From Penicillus capitatus (Eukaryota; Chlorophyta), in the NCBI GenBank assembly GCA_965649825.1, contig OZ287711.1, forward strand, positions 372,001 through 436,000: 64,000 bases of DNA, written 5' to 3'. How positions within the stretch are numbered: position 1 is the first letter of the stretch; each line of letters opens with the position of its first letter. The position numbers and the translations under genes were made by a program. Positions 10,284 to 22,704 of the stretch are shown in pieces. The notes under the pieces were generated by a model. The model saw only the letters and a program-made list of their open reading frames with translations, was not told the DNA's origin and did no database searches.

Positions 10284-11860
10284 CTCCGCCAGACAACATC
10301 ACCACTCACCATAGATCCTAATCACATGGATCTCTTCGGGTGGTCAACTGTGAAGGGTGGACTGAAATCCCATCCACTGTCTTTTAGTTTTCATCTGTTA
10401 TCGAGAACGTGATCTCGATACCAAGTCAGAGAAAGGAAGAACACTGCCTATTAATGCAGGATGGCTTTTCTTTGAGAGAAGTACAGGTTTTTGACTTAGG
10501 AAGTTAATGCATTGCTTAATCCTGTTACAAAGTGACATCTGATGTAAGGAATCGGGAAACTGCAGTTTGTGCAATTCGGTAACCGTGTCTATGCATAGGA
10601 AAGCGTGCACTCTTTACGAGACATCTGCTCTGATTTCATCCACTTACCATCGTCTCACAGCGTCTTGGTGCCAGTCGAGAGAGGCACACGTTTTTTAGGG
10701 CTAGCTGTTAAAATGGATAGATCGATCGATCTTGTCTCACACCTGTCCTGCATTGAACATGTTCGAGTGTGTAAGTCATTGCTCCCCGAACAGACGCTTT
10801 TCTATGAAACTGTCACAGCAGCGCTTCTTTTCTGTTGACATCCGCCGACTTCGTCTCGCAGCCGATAAATTTCGTTTTACGTCTCCGCGATTCGCCGAGA
10901 GTTGATTTCATCGTTGTAGAGAGACCAAAGACTTCTGCAAAAGAGATACGACAGATGACGCAACAGAGGACCGAAGTTCCTCCAGCATCTCTGAACGGAA
11001 GCCACTGCGTTATCAACTGTCCGCCTGAAAGTGTATATCTCACGTGTCTCGTCACAGGAAGGCGCCTTTCTCCTCCTTATTGACACCTTCCCCTTTCTGT
11101 ACGCTCACTTTGACCTCTTGTTAGATTCACAGCAGACCGTGGATGACTAACGGCGAAGGAAGCCAGCCAAATGATTAATTCTGTGCGGCCCTATCCCGAA
11201 CGACGTCCGAGGCAAACGCTTTTCGGATTTGGCAGACGCAGAGGTCGAAACGTCCGAGATGACTGACAGCAAGCACTGTCAAGTACATCTCAGATGTACA
11301 GCTCTACGTCTCGCCACTCGGATCTGCAGTTGCCTGCTCGTTCTCCTCGCTTTCGCGACTCGATGCGCGTTTGCTCTGCAAACGCGAAGATGGCAGTCGC
11401 GCGACTGACATCTCGGATTCTCGATTGACGCTAAGCATGTTTGGACGAATCCCCTGAGCCCTGTGTGCATGTCATTGCCTGTCTGTAACGAATATCTCTC
11501 GCGCGAACGGACGCCCGCTCTAACCCTTTCTTTACCCCCACGTACTGCTTACATCAGCGACGATGTGACTGTTCCAACATCCAAGAGACAGGTAAGTGAC
11601 AGATCGATGCAAACAACTCGCTGCGCTGAAAACCGTCAACAATCAGACAACCTTTCTTTCATTCGTTGCGTTCCCCGTGCTAGCCACACTTAGGGAAGAC
11701 TTGCATGACGACTATCGACGTTCAGTCGCCGACAGCAACACGCAATGTAAACGAAAAACGTCCCCCCGAACTCCACGGACAGAATTGGTGGGTCTTCTTC
11801 TTCGACTTGTCGTCAAATCAGGCAAGACAGACCACGACGTCGATCATCAATACACGGTGC
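10284..11860. other. Intergenic, fragments only
   Basis: No supported complete gene. The frame at 10835-11083 (+) is protein-like (LRLRDSPRVDFIVVERP) and may be one exon of the ectodomain-type fragments seen elsewhere in the window, but no neighbouring exon with matching phase was found. Confidence 0.35.
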
Positions 11861-13308
11861 TTAATCATCAATACACGGCTGATCATGTTTGCGATAAGAG
11901 CGTTCCAGAATCTCGTCATCGCCGACTTTCTCCCACGGTCCGCATTCAAACCCCTTGAAGACTGCGATATCCCCAGCGACTACCTTCCATACTTCTACGA
12001 CTTCTCTCTCGGACGTGCTGCGGATCTTCTCTGTAACGACGAACAGCTCCTCAACTTTTCGTTGTTTTTCGACGTATCTAATCTTCTCTTTTCTTCCAAG
12101 TATTGCTCCAATTGTTCCATGTACAGCGCCATACACTGCAATAGGGATTCCCACTGGAGGAAGTGCGAACCACATCATTGTTCCAGTCCAGACCATCGTG
12201 CCGCTGATTACTCCGTGCAACAAAGCGTCCGTGTCGTCGACTTCGCTCTTGCGAAATGGAACAGATCTTGTTGTGCTCTGTGTTTCGAGTCTTTCTACTG
12301 AAACGACGTGGCTTCTTGTTTCTGGCAGGCTCGATCTTCTCTCCAAATGTCCAGCGAATAGCGGACTGAAAAAGTTTAGCTTCTTTCTGGAAGGCGTTAA
12401 TGTTTTGTAGAAGTTCAGAATCGTCGAGACACCGTCAGCGTAAAGATGCTGCGTTGTCCCGTTGTCGAGGTGTGCAGGCATGAACATTTGTAACGGGAAG
12501 ATTATGATCGGTCTAATCTGGCACGCTTCAGCAATATGGTCTCGTATGTCATCGACAGAAGGTGCGATATCCGTTCGGAAAGCGACGACGATGTGTCGGG
12601 TGTCGATGTAACGATGCGCTTCACACGAATCGGCTCTCAGCGAGAACGACGACGTGAACGCACGCTCAGACCGCGAACACAGGAATACGAGTTAGATTAC
12701 ATGAAACTGTCGCGTTTAAGTACTCGCGGTGGTTGGGGATTCCCTAACCTCAAGAGCAACAGCTGTGAACTCCTGCCCACGTTCAACAACCATCAGCCTA
12801 CCGTTATTGTAACAGCAGGTCAGAGGCGAACACCCGTCGCGACCGATGGTCAGCGCGCCAGGGTGGTTCTTCGCCGACGCAACCGTTCTGATGGCTGTGG
12901 CGGGCGACGTGACATCTGCATATCCGACACGATGTCTGTAAAGACGGAGGCCATCTTTATCAACAGCTCTATCTCCAGCGCAGACAGCGCCTGAATCATG
13001 ACCAACGGCGGATAGAAATCTGCCTTCCTCGTGTACGCAAACTGGAGCAATGTCTCCTCGGGAATGTCCATCTCGCCGATGTCATCGACGCCGACGGTGT
13101 CCGCCATGCTTACGTCTTTGTCGCCAAGACGCATCGGGTATCCCTGCGTCATCTCGGTGTGCGAATGAAGATCGTGCGATACGATGTCTGGAAGTCCGCT
13201 GCCGTGGAGGATGCGGTTGGCTGTGGAAATGAATTCGCTCTTCCCAATTCTCGTCCTCCCGACGACGAGAAGCGTAGGGCGATCTTGAAGATCCGCCTGA
13301 AGATTCAT
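11861..13308 (-). pseudogene. Membrane-type P-loop GTPase paralogue 2, split by a solo LTR
   Basis: The paralogue of the 7.3-8.6 kb GTPase starts at ATG 13308 and keeps the G1 motif GRTRIGKS, a DTVGVDD G3-like motif, the TLTPSRKKLNFFSPLF segment, a hydrophobic hairpin region and the WKVVAG...CGPWEK tail. The frame is interrupted at 12929-12594 by a 336-bp LTR flanked by the direct repeat CGATG. Subtracting LTR plus one target copy (341 bp) leaves 1107 bases, exactly 369 codons, so the insertion is the only break seen. Unless the LTR is spliced out, the protein would be cut shortly after FTDIV, losing the membrane region. Confidence 0.8.
12594..12929 (-). mobile_element. Solo LTR (336 bp) with CGATG target duplication
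   Basis: It begins TGTCGG and ends CCGACA, is collinear with and almost identical to the two LTRs of the element at 36552-39014, and is flanked on both sides by CGATG. No internal element sequence remains, as expected from LTR-LTR recombination. Strand is given by comparison with the full element, whose gag frame is on the minus strand; this is the same sense as the interrupted GTPase gene. Confidence 0.95.
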
Positions 13309-14396
13309 TTGACGCGCACGTGAAGGTGGAAACGAGGCGACCGTATGTACTCGACGCAAAAAGCAGAGAAGAAAAACGCAGAAACGCCGAACATTGACAG
13401 TCGGAGAACCGTTCGGTGTGCTGTCTGACGCGACTTTATACCTGAAACTGCGACGCTGTCGAGAAAGTCCGCGTAGATGATCCCGAATTCGGGACACGTG
13501 GCAACTGTTTCATCTGGAAAGCGTGCGTTTGTGCATTGATGGAATCCCATCACCCTTGAGAAAACAGCGCCGTCCGTGTTGTTCGCTTCGAAAGGCCACA
13601 CCGACTAACTGTTTTACTCGATCGAATCCATTACTCGACTTAGGAAGTGTTTCTGTACCCACAGCACACGCCGAAGGTTACACGAACGAACAAAATGATG
13701 TGCCAGGTCTTGGGCCATAGGTGTCTGCCGTCACGACGCTCGCAGAATTGTTTACGAGTATCGTATTGCGGTGTTTCAGGTCTCATTATCCTGTCGCGAA
13801 ATCGGTCAACTTGACGAGGAGAGACGCATGTGTGCTGCCTACTGCGCCACTATGATAAAATGAAAGCACAGTATCCGACGGACTGACATGACGTGACGAG
13901 CTTCTCGATACGCTCAGCGGTTTACGTCCACGTAAAGCTCTCGCGGCTGGCGCACGGAAGGGATGCCATCTAATGCAATGACGGCAGTCGATTGCCGCAT
14001 GCAATTGTCGGAATCACGAAGTTCCCCTTGCTTAATGTCACTCCAATCCTTGGTTCAAACAAGACTGCTGGTCCAATTTGAACGGCCATACCCGTTCTGG
14101 CGCTGTTTCTAGATCGTCTTTTTGTTTTTCTTTTCGTCGACGGCGCTGACAATCTTCACCGAGAGAAGGCACAAACACTGTCGCAAGCGAAGAGTCATCA
14201 AACATGAGATGACTGACCCTTCAGTCATAAGTGTTGTCTTTCAACTCGACACTTCGTTTACGAGAGCGAGGACTTCGAGACTATCGATCCCCAGGAGTTG
14301 GTCGACCTTTGAAATCCATCACAACGCAGAAGAGCAAAAGCGAGTGCTGCGTGATGACCAACACCATGCGCTCAATTAGATTGAATCGAGAGTACA
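13309..14396. other. Intergenic between GTPase 2 and F-box locus C
   Basis: This divergent intergenic region must contain the upstream regulatory DNA of both flanking genes. No protein-coding exon or repeat could be supported. Confidence 0.4.
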
Positions 14397-16258
14397 ATGA
14401 ACGAAGATATGGTTTTAGCGTTAACGAATAAATGTCGCTTCGTAATTGGACCTGCTCATTTTTCCGTTCTGCATTTGACGACGAAACTTCATGCGTCACT
14501 TTTGATGAAGCGCCGGTACTCGAAGAAGAAGACTTCGCAGAGCTCCGCCACTACTCAGCAGGCGGAGGTCCATACGGTCGCAGTGACAGACGTCACGGAG
14601 AACATTCTCCAGTCGCATGCCGACACAGTTATCGACGCAGCGCAACCGTTAAGCGTCCTTCTCGAACAGGAAGATCTGCTTCAGAAGGTTCTCTCATTCG
14701 TCGCTGAAGACGGACTGCATGAATGTCGACGTGTCTGTCGACGATGGCGCGAAGCTTGTGGGAAAGTGCCGGTGAAGATACGCAGAGTGCGGCCAGACGA
14801 GCTGGGCAAAGTCGCTGACCTGTTCCCCAAGACCTCCTCGCTGACAATATACCATTGGCTCAAAACCGCAAACGCTGTGGAGAAAGAACTGATTCCGCAT
14901 CTAACTCGACTCAGAGACCTCAACCAGCTGGATCTGTCTCTATCCAAGATGGCAATAGACGTAAACCCATTACTGGGATGTCTTCCGTCGATGCAACGTC
15001 TCCGAATGCTATGCATACGAGTGGGTCGTGAGGACACCTTGCACGATGTCGTCCACGTCCTGCGTCGTTTGGAGAACCTGCTGTCTCTCGATCTCTCTGT
15101 CGACTGTGTCATCCAAAGAGATCTGGAACCCGTTGCCGAGCTGCAAGGACTGAAGGAGCTGGTGGTGGACATTCAGGTGCTTTTCAACAGCCGTCATGAG
15201 CTTCTTCTGCCTTCACTGACAGGACTCGTGCACCTGACTGTCGGTCACTTTCCCTACAAGTACCCACCGCCTTCTGATTTCCACCTCCAGGTTTGTCAAT
15301 CCTTACACGCGTCTATCTTTTCCCTGAACGTCTTCTGTAGATGATCTTACCGTATGCCCACTCGCTGCAGGCACTGGATATTTGCCAGATGTTCAAACGC
15401 TTACCGTCAGCGAGAGAATACCCTTGGAGAGCGTTCCGTCGTCTGTCAGATCTTTCGCTTTACAACATCACTCAACAAGAGAATAGCTTTTTCCAAGGAA
15501 TACGGCAGATGCAGGACTTGACCAGACTGAAGTTGCACGCACCCCTAGGCGCAAATATAAGCGCCTTTGTAGAGTGCATAGAGTTTCTGACCGGACTGAA
15601 ATCGCTTATTTTCCTAGACGATATTCCAACGGTCGTCTCACCCGAAATCACAAAACGCCTTACCATTCTCACTCAGCTCACACAGCTGTTCCTGCGTGAT
15701 TCGCCAGAAGGCCATCCCCTGCATCTACCACAGGGAATCGTCGATCTTGAACTTAGAACGCCGTTAAGTTTTCCAACCGACCTGCCCGAAGTGCTGCTGG
15801 ACATGACAAATCTCAAGTCCCTGAACATCCGCAGTGGCAGGACGATGCATTTGTTCCACACGACTGGCGTGACACCATTTCATTTATTCAAGCGGCTTGG
15901 GCAGTTGAAGGCACTGACATTGTGGAATGCCTGTCTGGATCGCCCGTTACTCGACGCATTCGTCGCCTTGATCGGCCTGACGGAGCTACGCCTCGGTGGT
16001 CGCAAGACACAAGTGGACCACGGACGTCTTTGTCAACAAGTGCGTCTTCTCTCGAATCTGAGGGTGCTGGAGATTCCGTTCCCCGAACGCTTAATCGATC
16101 ATCAAGCTGGAATGCTATGTGGAGGTTTGCCCAAGCTTAGGACAATAGATCTCCCTCTTTATCACACCATAGATACCAACACACACGCATCACTGTTTGA
16201 GGCCTTTCCGTGTCTTCGCAATGTTAACAGGCGCGGGAGGATGCCGACACCCTTATGA
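14397..16258 (+). CDS. F-box-like/LRR protein, locus C
   Basis: Two exons, 14397-15290 and 15341-16258, joined in phase 0 across the 50-bp family intron, give up to 603 residues from ATG 14397. An alternative ATG at 14505 starts MKRRYSKKK, a very basic N-terminus closer in length to the paralogues. The F-box-like segment LLEQEDLLQKVLSFVAEDG with HECRRVCRRWREAC lies about residues 80-125 of the long form. Leucine-rich repeats fill the rest, ending EAFPCLRNVNRRG. The frame is intact. Likely a substrate-recognition protein of an SCF-type ligase by domain analogy. Confidence 0.8.
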
Positions 16259-17379
16259 GGTACCGCCCTCCTCTCTCTACAGTTTTCTCTTGATCGAGAA
16301 CACGTATTCTCAAGTCCATTATCTCCTACTGTGGTTTCTTGTTAAGTCCCTCGGCAACAGTAGTTGCGTGGATGAGTCAAACCACTGCCATCACATTACT
16401 GTATTTCTTCTGCTACATCAAGCTTTCTTGAGCGGAAAGGAACTGTTGAACGTGTAAAGTATGTCACAAAACGGCACAATTTGCAACGGGACAATAGATG
16501 TGCTTCAGCGTCCGGTACAAAACGCAGATGCGTGATAACCGACCGCCATCAGTCAAGTGATTCCTAGATACAGGGTACTCAACACTATACAAATGAGAAG
16601 GGTGACTCCTAAGGTACACGGGCCCTGCATTGCGTATGCGCTCGTGCGCCTTTCTTTACAAACACTGACACACTCTTGGTGAATTTCGCCCCCTTCTGAC
16701 ATCGTCGTAGAAGTCTAGGTGGCTCTGTATGTATGCTCTGTACTTTATTGCTGTCGGATTTGCTGTTTAGTACAACGCTACGCAATTTCGGGTTCATATT
16801 TGTCTGCAAAGGGTATGCGAAGAGAGAGAAAGTGTATGTGTCGACAATTCATTCATCGCGGTCGATGTAAGTAAGGACAACAAAAGCGATCGAATTTCTA
16901 AAACAGGACAAGCATGCATTGATCCTTCGTCGTCGAACGCGGTATGGTTCCTCTATCGCAACTTGCGTCTTTGCAATCGCATCTCCCGCTAGATACGTCA
17001 TTCCTTTCTCTTGTTTCTTTCAGTTGAATCATCTTTCCACTCTCGAACGGCTGCACATTGTATCTGGATCGGGTTTGCTGTCATGCCCTCGCAACATCTT
17101 CCAGGAAGGCAGTTTTCCTAGACACGGGATGTTTAGCATTCGTCTTGGCGACATCGCAGACGACAAGCGCCGCAGAATGATGAAGTGATTCCTCTGTCTT
17201 GTTACTCTGAAGTCGGGATGCTTTCCAGTGAAGAAACTGGATAGTCAGATCTCAACCTGTGTGTACGTGCACTTTCCACCACGGACAGCGCGGACTGTCA
17301 ACGTCACATCACTGAGCAGTTACGTCGCCAAAAGGGCATACTCTGAAGCCCACACGCGCATTTCGAGAAGGCACGAAGG
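16259..17379. other. Intergenic, no gene seen
   Basis: Short frames such as 16919-17188 (+) show no domain, homology to window neighbours or consistent splice chain. The last few hundred bases are likely to carry the promoter of the coiled-coil gene at 17380. Confidence 0.4.
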
Positions 17380-18078
17380 ATGATGCAGGCGTGCAACTCG
17401 CTGCTGCGAAGGACGTCGCTGTGGGGTGTTCTGCGTACGGCATCAACTCGCATTTCGAAGGTCAAGATCCCTCGAGCGTCTCCGCGCTCTGTCCGGCGCC
17501 GTGTGATGCAGGTCACAGGTGGCGAACCTTCAGACTCCAGTCCGCAGAGGACCCTCGCGAGACTCAAAGTCCGCCGTGTCGAACGTCGCTCTCCGCATCT
17601 GCCGTACTCTTTCCGCAGGAGATCGAAAAGAAGGAAGCTAAAATCGATGCCTTTTTGAAATCGATCGGGGATTACGACCCGAAAATTGACAGCAACAGGC
17701 CTGAGGCGTTTAAATATGTAAGGGACAAGATCGAAGCGACACGGCAGGAAACAAAGCGATGCGAAGCGGAACTGGAGGAAAAGGTGGGCGCGTAAGAATG
17801 ACAGACATCCCGTTGAGCGCAGAGACGTCTTAGACAAGGGAAGTGAACATTCAGAAGGTCAAGTTGGAGTTGACGATGGACGACTTGAAGCGTCTCTCTG
17901 CGAAGAAGGAAGATCTCGAAGAAGAAGTGTCAGATTTGCGCAGAGAGCGCTACAATCTCGAACAAGACGTGATCTATATGCCCCTCGTCATGCAACGATT
18001 AATAGTATGCTGTTCTGGGTGTAGGTCCAGATAGCCAGGAGCACGGCGGAGAACAGCCGCCGGAGATCTGGTTTCTAG
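17380..18078 (+). CDS. Small coiled-coil protein with targeting presequence
   Basis: Five exons with consistent phases: 17380-17460, 17512-17568, 17619-17783, 17834-17968 and 18025-18078, with introns of 51, 50, 50 and 56 bp. The product is about 163 residues. The N-terminus MMQACNSLLRRTSLWGVLRT is basic, hydroxylated and free of acids, like a mitochondrial or plastid presequence. From about residue 45 it is almost entirely charged heptads (EIEKKEAKIDAF, KRCEAELEEK, KKEDLEEEVSDLRRERYNLE), predicting a long coiled coil. The last intron (17969-18024) is less certain; reading through it gives a slightly different tail. No family recognised. Confidence 0.6.
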
Positions 18079-19573
18079 ACGGATCCGCTTTTCAGACGAA
18101 CAACCATCTTCCTGTTTTTGACGCAAGGTCTGGGAGGCCGAAAAGTTTATGCAGATGTTCGGCTGAAATGGAGAGACTCTCTGTGTTTTGCAGCACCAGA
18201 CAGATCAGCCAGTGTGTAAGCGGAGTGCGCGGAGTTTTTCGGCGCGAATTCCGCAGTACGCGTTAACAAGGCAGCCTCGAACAGGGTAGGGGATGGGGCA
18301 AAACAGAGAGGAGCTGGCATCGAGTCGTTTGCCGCGTTACACTGTCTCAGTCATCGGTTGGCGAACTGGAGGATTAAAATTCTCTGGATCATTTTCACAG
18401 GGATAACTGTTTCGAGGCAGCACAGAACAGACCGACAAGAGCACAAGCTCCATCGTCGGCGACCGAGAACAAGAACCAGCACGAACACACATGGCGTCAC
18501 GCATACTGAGTCTTACAGAGAAGAATGAAAGCAGAAGACCATCTCGGAAATGGCTTCAGAGCGCACGACATTCCGTCGTTCTCGCTGACGCGACATGGCT
18601 CTTGTTTCCACGCGTGATTCGGAGGACACTTAATGTCATCGAAACGCATCAACGCCGGAATTTCATCTCGTGCTAGTAGTTTGATGGGCGTATAAACGAG
18701 GATGCCGTCCAAGAATTTGGGCGTTGGTTTCGGCGAACTTCCACATTGAAGGCAATCGCAAGATGCCGACGCCAAGAACACAAAATGCATTAGATAGAGG
18801 AATCGAATCGCCTTTGTTCGTCTCTCCGCCAAAATAGCTCGATCCGAGTACAATCGACAGTGGACAGTCGAATAATATGCTTATGTTTTCTTGTTCCGCA
18901 TCGCAAGAACTCCTTGGAATCCTACCTCCTCTACGACGCAGAACTCTAGACTTGAAACTTCGGGAAACGGGCGAATCTGTACAGGCAGCGGATGCTTGGG
19001 AAACAATGGTTTAGCTGTCATCGTGCCAACGAAGCATCTTACTACGCGAGACAGTGTCGTGTGTTACGCTATTGGCGGGACCAGGCAAAGTTGCACGCGT
19101 AAGAAACAATGGGATGCGACAGGTATGCTCGATAGCGGTCGGTGGCTATATTTTACGTCGTCGTCTCCATACTCCGTCCGCTAACCACTGACAGATTCGG
19201 TAAAAGCATCATCAACGCTCGTTTGGCAAACGTGAAAGACAAGGTGACGTATTCCCGATGAGCACGAGTACTAACTCGTTGATCTGCTGCCTCGTTACGC
19301 AGCGTTTTCACAAATGACCAGAGATCCATCAGTCAATCTAAGAATGTAGGAGCTACGAATTGCAAAAGTTTTGCGTAGCAGTCGACAGAGGTTAGAAACG
19401 TCCTTTCAGAACAAGTCTCGTTGGTAAAGAACCGCAAAATTTGTCAACAATAAGTTAGAGAATGACTTCGTTCCACACTTTCCACGAGGTGACATTCTCT
19501 GGAAGCGGCCGCAAAGCCGCGAGAGTGAGTTCCACACGTTTTTCGGGTCACATCAAAACTGTCGCGCCAGCGC
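18079..19573. other. Intergenic with one possible secreted ORF
   Basis: On the minus strand, ATG 18790 to 18497 encodes about 97 residues beginning MHFVFLASASC, which resembles a signal peptide, followed by a Cys-containing domain. No homologue or splice support was found, so it is not called as a gene. The remainder shows no coding signal. Confidence 0.25.
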
Positions 19574-19753
19574 TATTATTAGCAAACCTCCGACCTATTA
19601 TTAGCAAACCTCCGACCTATTATTAGCAAACCTCCGACCTATTATTAGCAAACCTCCGACCTATTATTAGCAAACCTCCGACCTATTACCGGCAAACCTC
19701 CGACCTATTACCGGCAAACCTCCGACCTATTACCGGCAAACCTCCGACCTATT
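19574..19753. repeat. 22-bp minisatellite, tract 1 (about 8 copies)
   Basis: Tandem copies of TATTATTAGCAAACCTCCGA plus CC. The last three copies carry the variant TATTACCGGC. No spacers are present. The same unit recurs in tract 2 about 1.46 kb downstream in the same orientation. Confidence 0.95.
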
Positions 19754-20670
19754 TTTGGATGAAAACCGTCGCCGACATTTTCACGGCGATGGACTGCCCA
19801 GGGAGAAGGGGAACACGTGGTGTCGTTGTTAGAACGTGCTGGTTCTTTGTAGACAAGTGCCTCGCGTGACCCGGGAGTGACCTCGTGGTCGCCAATAGGT
19901 TGGTCGTCGGGAGAGTTATCGGCGGTACCGTTGATAGGGGGTCCGTCTCAGAGGTGGGTGCGCTTCTTCACAGACCTCTGGGTCAAGGGGTCCAGGGGAT
20001 ACTAGATTTTCCGGACTCGGAGGCGGGCAATCGACACTTTGCTCCTCTGAGCTGCGGGCGACGTTGTACAAGCTTTTTTCCGCAACACGGTCGGCTCTGC
20101 GCTAGAGAAGTTCCGCTCGCTCGTTCCGGCGGCAAGTATTTAGGCTCTCTTGTAATGTGGGATACAGCGGCGGGTACGGAACAAACGCACGGGAGATTCC
20201 GTTTTCATCGTCGCTGGCCGGGGTGGCAAGCGAACGCTACGTTAACAAAGGTAAAGGATCGACAAAGGAACGATGTCCTACGGCCTTTATCGGCCCTTTT
20301 TGATGCGACGTTCTAGGCAGATGAGTCATCTCCTATGCAAAATCAGACACCAGCGTCCTTGAATGCTTAAGAGGTCTCTCTGACAAGACCTTCAGTATCC
20401 CTTCCACCGCCTGTCCCATTTCCAGCAAGACAGTTCCGATGTGACCCGTCCCTTCATATTTTATCGGCCTCATCTAGCCCATCTTGTTACACGTGGGTGA
20501 GGGGCCATTTGCCGTCTTATCAAAGTGACCCTTCGAGATGCGGGGGTTGCCTTTTCCTGGTTCTGGCAGCGTGCTGACTCGCCTTCCCAGGGAGTTACGT
20601 CACCTAGATGGGATAAGAGGTTGGAGACGTATTGGGCTTTGCTTTTCTGATGCGTTCTTTGTAAGACGTT

Positions 20671-20964
20671 TTGAACTCGCTACCGGCCATTCTGGCTAAC
20701 GACGACGAAGTTGAGCGAGACATTACGCGCGCCTATGTGCCTTACGCACAGTTGTATCCCATATTTCAGGAGAGCCTGAACCGCTTTCGACAAGAAGAAC
20801 ACTCGGAGCTCTTGCGCCGGGGCGCGGAACGAATCGTTCATAACGTAGGCCTCTACGACTCCCGGAGGAGCTCGGAAGACCGCGGCACCGACATCCCTGT
20901 CATCCTCGAGAAACTCATGACCTTTGGATCTTCAGAGGCACACTTAGAGGCAAAAGAGGAATAA
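20671..20964 (+). CDS. Conserved-motif ORF between the twin minisatellites
   Basis: A 97-codon frame (first codon not ATG) with a hydrophilic, helical sequence. It contains LLRRGAERIVHNVGLYDSRR followed by SSEDR, which closely matches LLHRGAERVICDFNLFDSRG followed by SSEDR on the minus strand at about 40.5-40.6 kb. The two DNA copies differ at many third positions, which suggests selection on protein. Likely one exon of a family also present near 40.4 kb; domain identity unknown. The surrounding 19754-20670 has no other supported exon. Confidence 0.4.
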   Translation: MNSLPAILANDDEVERDITRAYVPYAQLYPIFQESLNRFRQEEHSELLRRGAERIVHNVGLYDSRRSSEDRGTDIPVILEKLMTFGSSEAHLEAKEE

Positions 20965-21218
20965 GGTGTCCCATCGAACGGCGACACAGAGGCGAGCTTA
21001 GACGAAGGAGAGAAACACGCCGTTCCACCGCACGGCGACAAAAACGTCGCGTCGGACGATGGCACCGTGTGACTTGACTCTCAACTGTCCCGTCAGACGC
21101 GGACGTTGGATGCGCCTGACGCAATGTAAGATATGCGTTACTTCGCGCGATTCGTCTGTCTCCTTCCCGTAGCATGGAGCTAAGCGTTTTGGCCGGCCCA
21201 TCATGACGCGGGCCCAGA

Positions 21219-21340
21219 ATATTATTAGCAAACCTCCGACCTATTATTAGCAAACCTCCGACCTATTATTAGCAAACCTCCGACCTATTATTAGCAAACC
21301 TCCAACCTATTATTAGCAAACCTCCAACCTATTATTGGCC
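21219..21340. repeat. 22-bp minisatellite, tract 2 (about 5.5 copies)
   Basis: Same 22-bp unit and orientation as tract 1, with two copies carrying a CCTCCAACC variant. Together the tracts bracket a 1.46-kb segment that includes the conserved-motif ORF. Confidence 0.93.
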
Positions 21341-22704
21341 ATATCTTATGCTATTGTTCGGATAAAACACTGATATCGCCATATCTCAACAGCGCTGTAA
21401 AGGACGAAGGATTGCCTTGTTTACGATTTTGTGTTTTCAAGTCGTTTTCGTATCGGTTCACCAGGGTCTCTTCATGGATTCTGGGTAGGAAAAAAACTAA
21501 ACGATTCGTTTTGTGAAAAGCAGGGAGTTGGTAGCGATGCGTCGAGGTGAGATGCGCGACGTGACAGGAGGCACGTGCAGTCCTAGAAAATAAAGCACCG
21601 TGACTTGATAGATGATGCGGACAGAATCAATTCAAGTTGGAAACTCAATTGGTAAATCCCAGAGGACTAGAAGATAGTTACGGGGGTGAAACTAGTGGCA
21701 AAGCCACTTGAGTTCCTCCGGCTATTCAGTAACTCTTGGATAAGTTCTGCGCGAAGTTCAGGGAGACTTCTTGGTTCTCGAGGCAACAGTGAGTGCTTTC
21801 TTGTTCTTTGCGTTGCGTGTTTGCTTATCGAAAGTTCTGTTTCATTGTTGCCTTTTCTGTGCACTTCTTCATTCATGGCTCGAAATCTGACTATAACTCG
21901 ATTTCTGAGAACTCTCCTGCCCTTCTCGCGAACAACACTCTTCTCGCGGTCCAAATGTTTAAAGAAAGCAGAAGAGAATCATGAAAGATTGTTTGCAGGG
22001 ATGACGTAAAGTTAAGCAGTCGTGCACCGGCTCTTGATCATATCTATTCTTCTCATTCATACCGTCGTGTGTCGGCGAAAGCTTTAGCGAATTTTCTAGA
22101 ACGATACGACTCTGTCGCTTAAAGCGTCGACCTCTATAGAACACACGCGCAGTTTAAGATGCTATCGCAGCTTGTCGACTTGTTCGGAGTCGATTGTTCC
22201 ATCGCGCGTCATGTACACCTCATTGAACAACGAAGATCCATTTGTGGCATTGCCATTCGACGTTCGAGTGGCGTTCGCGAACGGATCTTACAACGTCAAC
22301 CCTCCACGAGAAGAGAGAGGGTCATGGACGCCGTTTTGTTGTTGTTTCTTCGCAGAAGATATCGATGTAATGAAAAATGCAGACCTCTTGATGTCGGCAA
22401 AGAGGATCGTGGTCTCTCAACGATCTTCGCCGAATCGTGCTGTGCGATGATGGGAAAGGGAATAACACTTTATGTACTGTTAAGGACAAGCACATGTGTT
22501 TCAACGCATCGCAATTTGCGATTTGGTCCTGAACAGATTCGTCCTCTGATGTCTTAGCAAAGGCAACCCGATCTCCGCAAAACTGAATAGCGAAGACCGA
22601 GAGGAACAGGAGTTCTGAAACCTAGTCAAATAGAACGACCCTCTGACGGATACCAATAAAGACACATGCACGTCTATCTGTACGTCACGCCATTGAACTC
22701 GCAT
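21341..22704. other. Intergenic, fragments only
   Basis: A frame at 22172-22450 (+) is protein-like (DPFVALPFDVRVAFANGSYN) and may be an ectodomain exon of the unassigned membrane-protein family, but it has no matched splice partners. No other coding signal. Confidence 0.3.

Noticed and set aside
19885-20316. 143-codon plus-strand frame between the minisatellites
   Set aside because: Starts at GTG, has no domain or homologue, and its composition looks non-coding.
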